This document shows, in pieces, positions 53,124-62,046 of a stretch of DNA of 64,000 nt (positions are counted from its first letter, which is position 1; each line of letters opens with the position of its first letter). Position numbers and translations under genes: made by a program. The DNA is from Pseudomonas sp. LS.1a (lineage in GTDB: Bacteria; Pseudomonadota; Gammaproteobacteria; Pseudomonadales; Pseudomonadaceae). A model generated the notes under the pieces. That model made no database searches and was not told the DNA's origin. It was given only the letters and a program-made list of their open reading frames with translations. Location: the NCBI RefSeq assembly GCF_022533585.1, contig NZ_CP092827.1, positions 4,566,001 to 4,630,000 on the forward strand, given 5' to 3'.

Positions 53124-53741
53124 TCAATCGAGAATCACCAGCCGGTTGGGCAACTCGTTACGCGCATGGGTAGGTGGCACGTGCTCGCTGAGCAGCTCGC
53201 CGCACGCCTCGATGCACTCGACAAAACCCTGCAAGGTGCGGCCCTGGCGTACCTGTTCGGCAAAGCGGGCGACGATGGCCGCGCGGGCGGTGGCATCCAG
53301 GTAGTGCTCGATGCCGCGGTCGACCAGGATCTCCACATGCCGCTCCGCCTCGCTGACGAAAATCAGTACGCCCGTGGCTCCAGCAGTACGCTGCAGGTTC
53401 TGCTCGCGAAACTGTTGGCGGGCCAGGCGCGAAGCGCGCCAGCGGCGCAATGCCCGGGGGATCAGCCAGCCGGCCAGGCGTGGGTTGCGCAGCAGCAGGC
53501 ACAGGCCGACGAACAGCAGCACATTGGCCACCAGCAGGCCACGCACGCCGGGCCAGCCCAGCAGCCAGTGCATCAGGCACGGCACGGCCAGCGCCAGCAC
53601 GGCGGCCCAGAACAAAGGCCAATAGGCGTAATCATCGGCACGGCGGGCCAGCACCGTCACCAGTTCGGCATCGGTGCGCCGCTCGGCACGGGCAATGGCT
53701 TCAGCGATCTGGCGCTGATGGTATTCGTCGAGGGGGGTCAT
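53124..53741 (-). CDS. TPM-domain membrane protein (205 aa)
   Basis: ATG 53741 (MTPLDEYHQRQIAEAIARAE) is chosen; the longer frame to 54035 overlaps the bglX start. TPM domain features: residues AEAIARAERRTDAELVTVLA at the N-terminus and a membrane hairpin (LFWAAVLALAVPCLMHWLLG, LLVANVLLFVGLCLL), then VLIFVSEAERHVEILVDRGI. Such proteins are often paired with LemA-type proteins, but none is in this window. Function not known. Confidence 0.82.
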   Translation of the reverse strand: MTPLDEYHQRQIAEAIARAERRTDAELVTVLARRADDYAYWPLFWAAVLALAVPCLMHWLLGWPGVRGLLVANVLLFVGLCLLLRNPRLAGWLIPRALRRWRASRLARQQFREQNLQRTAGATGVLIFVSEAERHVEILVDRGIEHYLDATARAAIVARFAEQVRQGRTLQGFVECIEACGELLSEHVPPTHARNELPNRLVILD

Positions 53742-53930
53742 GCCGTCGGTCTCTTGAGCGTTCTTATAGTTGTTGTCCCGGCATTCGGGGCTTCGTCCGC
53801 AGGCGACATATTCAGGCATAATCCGCCGCTGGAAGAAATGCCTGCAAATCGTACAACAATAGCCGCCTGAAAAACTCGGCCGCGCACGTATCACCGTGGA
53901 TACGGCAGAGGCCCCATAACGGAATTGATG

Positions 53931-56219
53931 ATGAAACTGTCTTTGCTGGGCCTGGCCATGGGCCTTGCCAGTCAGGCGGCCCTCGCCGCCCCCTCCGCCC
54001 CGCCCCTGCAGGACAAGCAGGCGTTCATCGACCATCTGATCAGCCAGATGACCGAAGCCGAGAAGATCGGCCAGCTGCGCCTGATCAGCATCGGGCCGGA
54101 AATGCCCAAGGATAAGATCCGCGAGGAAATTGCCGCCGGGCGCATCGGCGGTACCTTCAACTCACGCACGGCCCCCGAGAACCGCCCCATGCAGGACGCG
54201 GCGATGCGCAGCCGGCTGAAGATTCCGATGTTCTTCGCCTACGACACCGTTCACGGCGAGCGCACCATTTTCCCGATCGGTCTGGGCATGGCCGCGACCT
54301 GGGACATGGACGCCGTTGCCAAAGTCGGCCGCACCGCTGCCATCGAAGCCGCTGCCGACGCCCTGGACATGACCTTCGCACCGATGGTCGATATCGCCCG
54401 CGACCCGCGCTGGGGCCGCACCAGTGAAGGCTTCGGTGAAGATACCTACCTGACCTCGAAGATCGGCCAGGTGATGGTCCGCTCGTTCCAGGGCAGCAGC
54501 CCGGCCAACCCCGACAGCATCATGGCCATCGTCAAGCACTTCGCCCTGTATGGCGCGGTGGAAGGCGGGCGCGACTACAACACGGTCGATATGAGCCTGC
54601 CGAAAATGTACAACGACTACCTGCCGCCCTACCGCGCCGCACTCGACGCGGGTGCCGGCGGGGTGATGGTGGCGTTGAACTCGATCAACGGCGTGCCGGC
54701 CACCTCCAACACCTGGCTGATGAACGACCTGCTGCGCAAGGAGTGGGGCTTCAAGGGCGTGACCATCAGCGACCACGGCGCCATCCAGGAACTGATCCGC
54801 CATGGCGTCGCCCGCGACGGCCGCGAAGCCGCCAAGCTGGCGATCAAGGCCGGCATCGACATGAGCATGAACGACACCTTGTACGGCGAAGAGCTGCCAG
54901 GCCTGCTGAAGTCCGGTGAAGTTACCCAGGGCGAGCTGGACCAGGCGGTGCGCGAAGTACTCGGTGCCAAGTACGACATGGGCCTGTTCAAGGACCCGTA
55001 CGTACGCATCGGCAAGGCCGAAACCGACCTGAAGGACTACTACGGCAACGACCGCCTGCACCGCGACGCCGCGCGTGACGTGGCGCGCCGCAGCCTGGTG
55101 CTGCTGGAAAACCGCAACCAGACCCTGCCGCTGAAAAAGGCCGGCACCATCGCCCTGGTCGGCCCACTGGCCGACGCCCCGATCGACATGATGGGCAGCT
55201 GGGCTGCCGACGGCAAACCGATGCACTCGGTGACTGTGCGCGAAGGCCTGCGCCGTGCCGTGGAGGGCAAGGCCAAGCTGGTCTACGCCAAAGGTTCCAA
55301 CGTCACCGGCGACAAGGCGATGTTCGATTACCTGAACTTCCTCAACTTCGATGCCCCGGAAATCGTCGACGACCCGCGTCCGCCTGCAGTGCTGATCGAC
55401 GAAGCGGTGAAGGCGGCGAAGCAGTCCGACGTGGTAGTGGCAGTGGTCGGCGAATCCCGCGGCATGTCTCACGAGTCGTCGAGCCGCACCACCCTGGAAA
55501 TCCCGGCCAGCCAGCGTGAGCTGATCAAGGCCCTGAAGGCCACCGGCAAGCCGCTGGTGCTGGTGTTGATGAACGGCCGCCCACTGTCGATTGCCTGGGA
55601 ACGCGAGCAAGCCGACGCCATCCTCGAAACCTGGTTCGCCGGTACCGAAGGCGGCAACGCGATCGCCGACGTGCTGTTCGGCGATTACAACCCGTCCGGC
55701 AAGCTGGCCATCACCTTCCCCCGTTCGGTCGGGCAAATCCCGATGTACTACAACCACACCCGTATTGGCCGCCCCTTCACGCCGGGCAAGCCGGGCAACT
55801 ACACCTCGCAGTACTTCGAGGAGCCCAATGGCCCGCTGTACCCGTTCGGCTATGGCCTGAGCTACAGCAGCTTCGAGCTGTCGGACCTGACCTTGTCCAC
55901 CAACAACCTCAAGCGTGGCGACACACTGTTGGCCAAGGTAACAGTGACGAACACCGGCAAGCGTGACGGTGAAACCGTGGTGCAGCTGTACTTGCAGGAT
56001 GTGTCGGCGTCCATGAGCCGCCCGGTCAAGGAACTGAAGAACTTCCAGAAACTGATGCTCAAGCCTGGCGAGTCGCGCACATTGAGCTTCCGCATCAGCG
56101 AGGAAGACCTGAAGTTCTACAATGGCCAGCTGCAGCGGGTTGCCGAGCCAGGGGAGTTCAATGTCCAGGTAGGGCTGGATTCCCAGGCGGTGCAGCAGCA
56201 GAGCTTTGAACTGCTGTAA
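53931..56219 (+). CDS. bglX: Periplasmic beta-glucosidase BglX (GH3)
   Basis: Family 3 glycoside hydrolase, 762 residues from ATG 53931 with CGGAA before it; TTG/ATG a few bases upstream are alternatives. Signal peptide LSLLGLAMGLASQAALA before APSAPPL. The GH3 N-domain has TFAPMVDIARDPRWGRTSEG and IMAIVKHFALYGAVEGG; nucleophile region GVTISDHGAIQEL. C-domain VVGESRGMSHESSS and fibronectin-like tail PLYPFGYGLSYSSFELSDL. Splits beta-linked oligosaccharides in the periplasm. Confidence 0.95.
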   Translation: MKLSLLGLAMGLASQAALAAPSAPPLQDKQAFIDHLISQMTEAEKIGQLRLISIGPEMPKDKIREEIAAGRIGGTFNSRTAPENRPMQDAAMRSRLKIPMFFAYDTVHGERTIFPIGLGMAATWDMDAVAKVGRTAAIEAAADALDMTFAPMVDIARDPRWGRTSEGFGEDTYLTSKIGQVMVRSFQGSSPANPDSIMAIVKHFALYGAVEGGRDYNTVDMSLPKMYNDYLPPYRAALDAGAGGVMVALNSINGVPATSNTWLMNDLLRKEWGFKGVTISDHGAIQELIRHGVARDGREAAKLAIKAGIDMSMNDTLYGEELPGLLKSGEVTQGELDQAVREVLGAKYDMGLFKDPYVRIGKAETDLKDYYGNDRLHRDAARDVARRSLVLLENRNQTLPLKKAGTIALVGPLADAPIDMMGSWAADGKPMHSVTVREGLRRAVEGKAKLVYAKGSNVTGDKAMFDYLNFLNFDAPEIVDDPRPPAVLIDEAVKAAKQSDVVVAVVGESRGMSHESSSRTTLEIPASQRELIKALKATGKPLVLVLMNGRPLSIAWEREQADAILETWFAGTEGGNAIADVLFGDYNPSGKLAITFPRSVGQIPMYYNHTRIGRPFTPGKPGNYTSQYFEEPNGPLYPFGYGLSYSSFELSDLTLSTNNLKRGDTLLAKVTVTNTGKRDGETVVQLYLQDVSASMSRPVKELKNFQKLMLKPGESRTLSFRISEEDLKFYNGQLQRVAEPGEFNVQVGLDSQAVQQQSFELL

Positions 56220-56235
56220 CTGACAGGTTTTGCCT

Positions 56236-56335
56236 GTACCGGCCCCTTCGCGGGCAAACCCGCTCCCACAGGTACTCCGCAAGCAGATGGCCTGCGCGAT
56301 ACCTGTGGGAGCGGGTTCACCCGCGAACAGGCCGG
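56236..56335. repeat. Inverted pair of REP elements, A type
   Basis: GTACCGGCCCCTTCGCGGGC (then AAACCCGCTCCCACAGG) faces CCTGTGGGAGCGGGTTCACC then CGCGAACAGGCCGGC. It lies in the gap between bglX and the DctB-like kinase. Confidence 0.9.
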
Positions 56336-56366
56336 CCCTGATGTCCCATTCATCCGGATCCGCCCC

Positions 56367-58124
56367 ATGCCCTTTTCCGTTCGCGCCCTGCGTCTGGGGC
56401 TGATCACCCTGCTGATCGTGCTGGGCACCGCCTTCAGCGCCGGCTGGGCCATGCACCAGGCCAAGCGCCAGGCCATGGAAGACGACGCCCGGCGTGCCAG
56501 CCAGCAGTTGGGCCTGTACGCCAATGCCCTGCACACCCTGATCGACCGCTACCGCGCCCTGCCCGCCGTGCTGGCGCTGGACCCGGAACTGATCGCCGCT
56601 CTGCGCGGCCCGGTCAGCGAACCGGTGCAGGACGCCCTGAACCGCAAGCTTGAGCGCATCAACGGAGCGGCCAATTCCTCTACCCTCGAACTGCTCGACC
56701 GCACCGGCCTGGCCATCGCCGCCAGCAACTGGCGACTGCCCAGCAGCTACGTGGGCTCCAACTACGGTTTCCGCCCCTATTTCAAGCAAGCCCGCAGCCA
56801 GGGCAGTGGCCGCTTCTACGCCGTGGGCGTGACCAGTGGCGTGCCGGGCTACTTCCTCGCCAGCGCGGTGAACGACGAGCATGGCCGCTTCCTCGGTGCC
56901 ATGGTGGTGAAGCTGGAGTTTCCCGAACTGGAGCGCGAGTGGCGCCAGGGCAGCGATATCCTGCTGGTCAGCGATGCCCGTGGCATCACCTTCATCGCCA
57001 ACCAGGACGGCTGGCGCTACCGCGAGCTGCAGCCACTCAGTGGCGCCGACCGTGCCGAGCTGGCCGAAACCCGTCAGTACGACAAGCAACCGCTGGTGCC
57101 GCTGCAGCACCAGGTGCTGACGCGCTTTGCCGCCAATAGCACCCTTAGCCGCGTGCAAGGCCCGGAGGGCAATGCCGAGTACCTGTGGGAAAGCCTGCCG
57201 CTGGAGGGCGAGAACTGGACGCTGCACCTGCTGCGCAAGCCGCAGGTCGCCGCCGACGGCCGCAATGCCGCGCTCGGCGCCGCCGCCGTATGGCTGAGCC
57301 TGGTGTTCGCTGCGCTGTTCGTCAGCCAGCGCCTGCGCCTGGCCCGCCTGCGCCAGCGCAGCCGGGAGGAGCTCAAGCGCCAGGTCGAGGAGCGCACCCG
57401 GGAGCTGCGCACCGCCCAGGAAGGCCTGGTGCAATCGGCCAAGCTGGCCGCGCTGGGGCAGATGTCGGCAGCCATGGCCCATGAAATCAACCAGCCGCTG
57501 ACCACCCAGCGCATGCAGCTGGAAACCCTGCGCCTGCTGCTCGACCATGGCCGCCATGACGAAGCACGCCGGGCGCTGGAACCGCTGGAGCAGATGCTCA
57601 CGCGCATGGCCGCGCTCACCAGCCACCTGAAAACCTTCGCCCGCAACAGCCCGGTCGGCCTGCGCGAGCGCCTCGACCTGGCCACCGTGGTCGACCAGGC
57701 CTTGCACCTGCTGGAAGCGCGCATCCGCAGTGAAGAAGTGGAGGTAGCCCTGTACCTGGCGCGCCCGGCCTGGGTGCGCGGCGATGCCATTCGCCTGGAG
57801 CAGGTGCTGATCAACCTGCTGCGCAATGCCCTCGACGCCATGGCCGACAAGCGCTACAAACGCCTGGAAATCCGCATCGAGCCCGACGGCGAACTGTGGC
57901 GCCTGAGCGTGCTGGATTCGGGTGGCGGCATCGCCGAGGCCGACCTGGCCAAGGTCTTCGACCCGTTCTTCACCACCAAGCCGGTGGGCGAAGGCCTGGG
58001 GCTGGGCCTGGCCATTTCCTACGGTATCGTCCATGAGGCCGGTGGCCAACTGCAGGCCGAAAACCTGCCCGGCGGTGCGCGCCTGAGCCTTACCCTGCCC
58101 CGTGACCTGGAGCCTGTATGTTGA
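56367..58124 (+). CDS. dctB: DctB-like sensor histidine kinase (585 aa)
   Basis: Predicted sensor of C4-dicarboxylates or related acids. N-terminal membrane segment (GLITLLIVLGTAFSAGWAMH), a large periplasmic domain of about 250 residues with PAS-like folds (LLDRTGLAIAASNWRLPSSY, SNYGFRPYFKQARSQGSGRF), second membrane segment (AALGAAAVWLSLVFAALFVS), a coiled-coil linker, H-box AAMAHEINQPLTTQRMQLET, N-box NLLRNALDAM and G-box LGLGLAISYGIV. It overlaps the regulator gene by 7 bp. The exact acid is unproven; 2-oxoglutarate is plausible from the adjacent KgtP-like gene. Confidence 0.88.
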   Translation: MPFSVRALRLGLITLLIVLGTAFSAGWAMHQAKRQAMEDDARRASQQLGLYANALHTLIDRYRALPAVLALDPELIAALRGPVSEPVQDALNRKLERINGAANSSTLELLDRTGLAIAASNWRLPSSYVGSNYGFRPYFKQARSQGSGRFYAVGVTSGVPGYFLASAVNDEHGRFLGAMVVKLEFPELEREWRQGSDILLVSDARGITFIANQDGWRYRELQPLSGADRAELAETRQYDKQPLVPLQHQVLTRFAANSTLSRVQGPEGNAEYLWESLPLEGENWTLHLLRKPQVAADGRNAALGAAAVWLSLVFAALFVSQRLRLARLRQRSREELKRQVEERTRELRTAQEGLVQSAKLAALGQMSAAMAHEINQPLTTQRMQLETLRLLLDHGRHDEARRALEPLEQMLTRMAALTSHLKTFARNSPVGLRERLDLATVVDQALHLLEARIRSEEVEVALYLARPAWVRGDAIRLEQVLINLLRNALDAMADKRYKRLEIRIEPDGELWRLSVLDSGGGIAEADLAKVFDPFFTTKPVGEGLGLGLAISYGIVHEAGGQLQAENLPGGARLSLTLPRDLEPVC

Positions 58125-59452
58125 ATTCAGTGATCGTCGTCGACGATGAAGCCAGTATCCGCACTGCGGTCGAACAATGGCTGAGCCTGTCCGGCTTCAG
58201 CGTGCAACTGTTCGCCCGCGCCGAGGAATGCCTGGCGCACCTGCCGCGGCACTTTCCCGGGGTGATCATCAGCGATGTGCGCATGCCGGGCATGGATGGC
58301 CTGCAATTGCTCGAACGCCTGCAGGCAGACGACCCCGACTTGCCGGTGATCCTGCTGACCGGCCACGGCGATGTGCCCATGGCGGTGGAAGCCATGCGCA
58401 GCGGAGCCTATGACTTCCTGGAAAAACCCTTCACCCCGCAGCACCTGCTGGGCAGCCTGCGCCGGGCCCTGGAAAAGCGCCAGCTGGTGCTGGAAAACCG
58501 CCGGCTGCACGAGCAGGCCGACCTCAAGTCACGCCTGGAAGGCACGCTACTGGGCATGTCCCAGGGCCTGCAACAGCTGCGTCGGCAAGTGCTGGACCTG
58601 GCCAGCCTGCCGGTCAATGTGCTGATCCGTGGCGAAACCGGCAGTGGCAAGGAGCGCGTGGCCCGCTGCCTGCACGATTTTGGCCCGCGCGCCGGCAAGC
58701 CGTTCGTCGCCCTCAACTGTGCAGCCATCCCCGAGTCGCTGTTCGAGGCCGAGCTGTTCGGCCATGAAAGCGGCGCCTTTACCGGCGCTCAGGGCAAGCG
58801 CATCGGCAAGCTGGAGTACGCCAACGGTGGCACAGTGTTCCTCGACGAAATCGAAAGCATGCCACTGGCCCAACAGGCCAAGCTGCTGCGGGTGATCCAG
58901 GAACAGAAGCTGGAGCGCCTGGGGGCCAACCAGAGCATCAGCGTCGACCTGCGCATCATTGCCGCGACCAAGCCCGACCTGCTCGAAGAAGCCCGCGCCG
59001 GGCGCTTCCGCGAAGACCTTGCCTATCGCCTGAACGTGGCCGAGTTGCGCCTGGCGCCATTGCGTGAGCGGCGTGAGGACATTCCACTGCTGTTCGAGCA
59101 CTTTGCCCGTGCCGCTGCCGAAAAGCTTGGCCGTGCGGCCCAGCCGCTGTCGGGTGCACAACTGGCGCAGCTGCTGTCGCATGACTGGCCAGGCAACGTG
59201 CGTGAACTGGCCAATGCGGCGGAACGCCATGCGTTGGGGCTGGGTTCGCCGAACATCGAGGTGGCGCCTGCCGGGCAGTCGCTGGGCGAGCAGATGGAAG
59301 CGTTCGAGGCGCAATGCCTGCGCGCGGCGCTGCGCCAGCATGGGGGCGAAATCAAGGCGGTGATGGAGGCCTTGCAGCTGCCGCGGCGCACGCTTAACGA
59401 AAAGATGCTGCGGCATGGTTTGGTACGCGAGGATTTTATTGGGCGGGAATGA
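58118..59452 (+). CDS. dctD: DctD-like sigma-54 response regulator (444 aa)
   Basis: NtrC-type activator: receiver (VIVVDDEASIRTAVEQWLSL, phosphoacceptor in GVIISDVRMPGMDG), AAA+ domain with RGETGSGKERVARCL, the sigma-54 contact loop ESGAFTGAQGKRIG and Walker B TVFLDEIESM, then a Fis-type helix-turn-helix (HGGEIKAVMEALQLPRRTLN). It is followed, after 278 bp that include a REP pair, by a transporter with a sigma-54 promoter, its likely target. Confidence 0.92.
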   Translation: MLNSVIVVDDEASIRTAVEQWLSLSGFSVQLFARAEECLAHLPRHFPGVIISDVRMPGMDGLQLLERLQADDPDLPVILLTGHGDVPMAVEAMRSGAYDFLEKPFTPQHLLGSLRRALEKRQLVLENRRLHEQADLKSRLEGTLLGMSQGLQQLRRQVLDLASLPVNVLIRGETGSGKERVARCLHDFGPRAGKPFVALNCAAIPESLFEAELFGHESGAFTGAQGKRIGKLEYANGGTVFLDEIESMPLAQQAKLLRVIQEQKLERLGANQSISVDLRIIAATKPDLLEEARAGRFREDLAYRLNVAELRLAPLRERREDIPLLFEHFARAAAEKLGRAAQPLSGAQLAQLLSHDWPGNVRELANAAERHALGLGSPNIEVAPAGQSLGEQMEAFEAQCLRAALRQHGGEIKAVMEALQLPRRTLNEKMLRHGLVREDFIGRE

Positions 59453-59514
59453 GCGAAAATCCGCCTATAGCGCTCAACCAGTAAGCAAAAAGCCGCTCAT
59501 TTTCAAGATTTTTT

Positions 59515-59632
59515 GGGGCTGCGTTGCAGCCCTTCGCGGGCACGCCCGCTCCTACAAAGAACTGCGACACGTCAGGCGCCACGCGGTACCTGTGGGAGCC
59601 GGCGTGCCCGCGAAGGGGCGCACAGCGCCCCC
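59515..59632. repeat. REP pair upstream of the KgtP-like gene
   Basis: CTTCGCGGGCACGCCCGCTC then CTACA faces CCTGTGGGAGCCGGCGTGCC then CGCGAAGG. Single-base changes (CTCCTACA and GGGAGCCGG) interrupt the core. It lies between dctD-like and the transporter promoter, inside the enhancer zone. Confidence 0.82.
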
Positions 59633-59655
59633 ATTTGAAGCCCCATGCACCCATT

Positions 59656-59671
59656 TGGCACACCTTCTGCA
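59656..59671 (+). promoter_or_regulatory. Sigma-54 promoter of the KgtP-like gene
   Basis: TGGCACACCTTCTGCA: the -24 TGGCAC and -12 CTGCA have GG and GC exactly 10 nt apart, as required for sigma-54. It is about 60 bp upstream of the ATG at 59731 and follows the gene of a sigma-54 activator. Confidence 0.75.
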
Positions 59672-59706
59672 ATCACCTGTGCAAGCTGCGCCACGGCGCG
59701 CTCCAC

Positions 59707-59714
59707 AAAAACAA
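59707..59714 (+). promoter_or_regulatory. A-rich Hfq/Crc-type motif before the KgtP-like gene
   Basis: AAAAACAA matches AANAANAA, followed by CGAGAAGG as the ribosome site and then ATG 59731. It is the third such motif in front of a carboxylate uptake gene in this window. Confidence 0.5.
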
Positions 59715-59730
59715 CGAGAAGGTATCCCTG

Positions 59731-61050
59731 ATGGATAATGCCACCTCCCTGCCCGCCGGGGCGGCCACCGCGCCTGCCGCAGAAAAAACCACCGCCAGCC
59801 GCCTGAAGTCGATCTTCAGCGGGTCCATCGGCAACATGGTCGAATGGTACGACTGGTACGTCTACGCCGCATTCTCGCTGTACTTCGCCAAGGCCTTCTT
59901 CCCGGCCGGCGACTCCACCGCACAATTGCTCAATACCGCCGCGATCTTCGCTGTGGGCTTCCTCATGCGCCCGATCGGTGGCTGGCTGATGGGCCTGTAC
60001 GCCGACCGCAAAGGCCGCAAGGCCGCACTGATGGCTTCGGTGCTGCTGATGTGCGCCGGCTCGCTGGTCATCGCCCTGACCCCGGGTTACGAAACCATCG
60101 GCGTCGCCGCGCCAATCCTGCTGGTCATCGCACGCCTGATGCAGGGCCTGTCGGTGGGCGGTGAATACGGCACCTCGGCTACCTACCTGAGCGAAATGGC
60201 CAGCAAGGACCGCCGTGGCTTCTTCTCCAGCTTCCAGTACGTGACCCTGATCTCCGGCCAGCTCATCGCCCTGGCGGTACTGATCGTCCTGCAACAGACC
60301 CTGACCACCGAGCAGCTGTATGCCTGGGGCTGGCGCGTTCCGTTCGTGATCGGTGCGCTGTGCGCCGTGGTAGCCCTGTACCTGCGTCGCGGCATGGAAG
60401 AAACCGCCTCGTTCACCAAGAAGGAAAAGGCCAAGGAAAGCCTGATGCGCACCCTGCTGCGCCACCCCAAGGAGCTGATGACCGTGGTCGGCCTGACCAT
60501 GGGCGGCACCCTGGCCTTCTACACCTACACCACCTACATGCAGAAGTACCTGGTCAACACCGTGGGCATGAGCATCAGCGACTCGACCACCATCTCGGCC
60601 GCTACGCTGTTCCTGTTCATGTGCCTGCAGCCGGTGATCGGCGGCCTGTCCGACAAGATCGGTCGACGCCCGATCCTGATCGCCTTCGGCGTGCTCGGCA
60701 CCCTGTTCACCGTACCGATCCTCAGCACCCTGCACACCATCCAGACCTGGTGGGGCGCGTTCTTCCTGATCATGGCGGCGCTGATCATCGTCAGTGGCTA
60801 CACCTCGATCAACGCCGTGGTCAAAGCCGAGCTGTTCCCCACTGAAATCCGCGCCCTGGGCGTGGGCCTGCCGTATGCCCTGACCGTGTCGATCTTCGGC
60901 GGCACCGCCGAGTACGTGGCCCTGTGGTTCAAGAGCGCGGGCATGGAGAGCGGCTTCTACTGGTACGTCACCGCCTGCATCGCCTGCTCGTTGCTGGTGT
61001 ACGCGACCATGAAGGACACCAAGCAGCACTCGCGAATTACCACTGAGTGA
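59731..61050 (+). CDS. KgtP-like MFS dicarboxylate/2-oxoglutarate transporter (439 aa)
   Basis: Metabolite:proton symporter of the MHS family. ATG 59731 is chosen (MDNATSLPAGAATAPAAEKT), with AGAAGG at good spacing. Typical N-terminal SIFSGSIGNMVEWYDWYVYA then AFSLYFAKAFFP, loop GGWLMGLYADRKGRKAALM, LMQGLSVGGEYGTSATYLSE, and 12 membrane segments. Transcribed from a sigma-54 promoter and next to a DctBD-like pair; KgtP (2-oxoglutarate) is the closest match, but other dicarboxylates are possible. Confidence 0.88.
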   Translation: MDNATSLPAGAATAPAAEKTTASRLKSIFSGSIGNMVEWYDWYVYAAFSLYFAKAFFPAGDSTAQLLNTAAIFAVGFLMRPIGGWLMGLYADRKGRKAALMASVLLMCAGSLVIALTPGYETIGVAAPILLVIARLMQGLSVGGEYGTSATYLSEMASKDRRGFFSSFQYVTLISGQLIALAVLIVLQQTLTTEQLYAWGWRVPFVIGALCAVVALYLRRGMEETASFTKKEKAKESLMRTLLRHPKELMTVVGLTMGGTLAFYTYTTYMQKYLVNTVGMSISDSTTISAATLFLFMCLQPVIGGLSDKIGRRPILIAFGVLGTLFTVPILSTLHTIQTWWGAFFLIMAALIIVSGYTSINAVVKAELFPTEIRALGVGLPYALTVSIFGGTAEYVALWFKSAGMESGFYWYVTACIACSLLVYATMKDTKQHSRITTE

Positions 61051-61069
61051 TGCTGGCCTGGCAATACTG

Positions 61070-61107
61070 AAAAGGGGCGCTCCAGTGCATGGGGCGCCCC
61101 TTTTTTA
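61070..61107 (+). terminator. Terminator of the KgtP-like gene
   Basis: AAAAGGGGCGC and GCGCCCCTTTT form a long stem around an 11-nt loop, 19 bp after the stop, followed by a T6 run. Confidence 0.85.
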
Positions 61108-61171
61108 TCGGGCGTTTGAGGATATGTCAGGGTTGCCAGGCGTTCGTCGTGAGCGGTTCAGCGCCTATCAG

Positions 61172-61199
61172 ATCGAGCGCCGCGCGGGCGGCGCTCGAT
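61172..61199. repeat. Perfect 12-bp GC-rich hairpin between convergent genes
   Basis: ATCGAGCGCCGC and GCGGCGCTCGAT are exact 12-bp arms around a GCGG loop. It is not a REP sequence. It lies between the KgtP-like terminator and the COG4705-like gene; a weak T3 follows on the plus strand. Confidence 0.55.
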
Positions 61200-61293
61200 T
61201 TCAGCAACACCGCAAACATCAAGCCATACCTCCAAAACCCTCTGACGAGCCGATTAGAAATCCTATTCGGCTCATAAGTACCTGAAAGCAGGC

Positions 61294-62046
61294 TCAGGAC
61301 ATCTCCAACACCTGACGCGGTTCACGGCGCTGGTACCAGGTGGCCATCAGCACCAGCACCAGCAACACCCCGCCCAATACCGCCGAAGAGCCGACCGTGC
61401 CGAAGTCCAGGCCGCCCTTCTCGTGGGGCTTGGTGAGGAAGTCGCCCAAGGTGGCGCCGAACGGCCGGGTGAGCACGAACGCAACCCAGAACAACACCAC
61501 GCCGGGGATGCGCGTCCAGTAGCGGGCCACCACCACCAAGGCGATGGCACTGCCGATCAGCAATGCACCACCGGCAAACCCGAGCCCCGAGTCATCGGCC
61601 AGGTAGTCGCCCAGAGCAGTGCCCAGCGTGTTGGAAAACAGGATCGCCACCCAGTAGAACAGCTCGCCCGTGCGGTTCTTGATGCGGGTGACATCCAGTG
61701 GGTTGCCGCTCAGGCGCCATACCAGGAAGGTCAACAGCAGGATGCCGATGAGGATGGCCGAACCTGCGGCATAGCCCAGGCCCAGGGTGCGGTCCATGAA
61801 GTCGGACATGGTGGTGCCGGCAGTACTGGTAGAGAGGATCACCAGCCAGTACAGCATCGGGTGGTAGCGGCGCGAGTACAGCTGGCCGAGCAGGGTCAGC
61901 AGGAACACGCTGATCAGCAGCAGCGAGCTAAGGGCATAGCCGATGTTCAGGGTCATCGACAGCAAGTCACCTGCCGTTTCGCCAAGAGTGGTAGCGCAGA
62001 TCTTCATGACCCAGAAGGCCAAGGTGATTTGCGGGAGTTTGTTCAT
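61294..62046 (-). CDS. COG4705-like membrane protein with four internal repeats (250 aa)
   Basis: ATG 62046 (MNKLPQITLAFWVMKICATT) is chosen, with GGAG upstream; the longer frame to 62157 is not supported. Seven to eight membrane segments. The motif TxGxxxxD repeats four times: ATTLGETAGDLLSM, STAGTTMSDFMD, NTLGTALGDYLADD and RPFGATLGDFLTKP. The repeat pattern points to internal duplication and possibly a pore or transporter. Substrate and role are unknown. Confidence 0.78.
   Translation of the reverse strand: MNKLPQITLAFWVMKICATTLGETAGDLLSMTLNIGYALSSLLLISVFLLTLLGQLYSRRYHPMLYWLVILSTSTAGTTMSDFMDRTLGLGYAAGSAILIGILLLTFLVWRLSGNPLDVTRIKNRTGELFYWVAILFSNTLGTALGDYLADDSGLGFAGGALLIGSAIALVVVARYWTRIPGVVLFWVAFVLTRPFGATLGDFLTKPHEKGGLDFGTVGSSAVLGGVLLVLVLMATWYQRREPRQVLEMS

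Noticed and set aside
54162..58049. A 1295-codon minus-strand open frame antisense to bglX and dctB
   Set aside because: Shadow frame of well-supported genes; the product is His/Gln/Val/Gly-rich without domains and crosses the REP pair at 56.2 kb.
61085..61285. A 66-codon plus-strand frame after the KgtP-like gene
   Set aside because: It begins inside the terminator and runs through the 12-bp hairpin; no ribosome site or domain.
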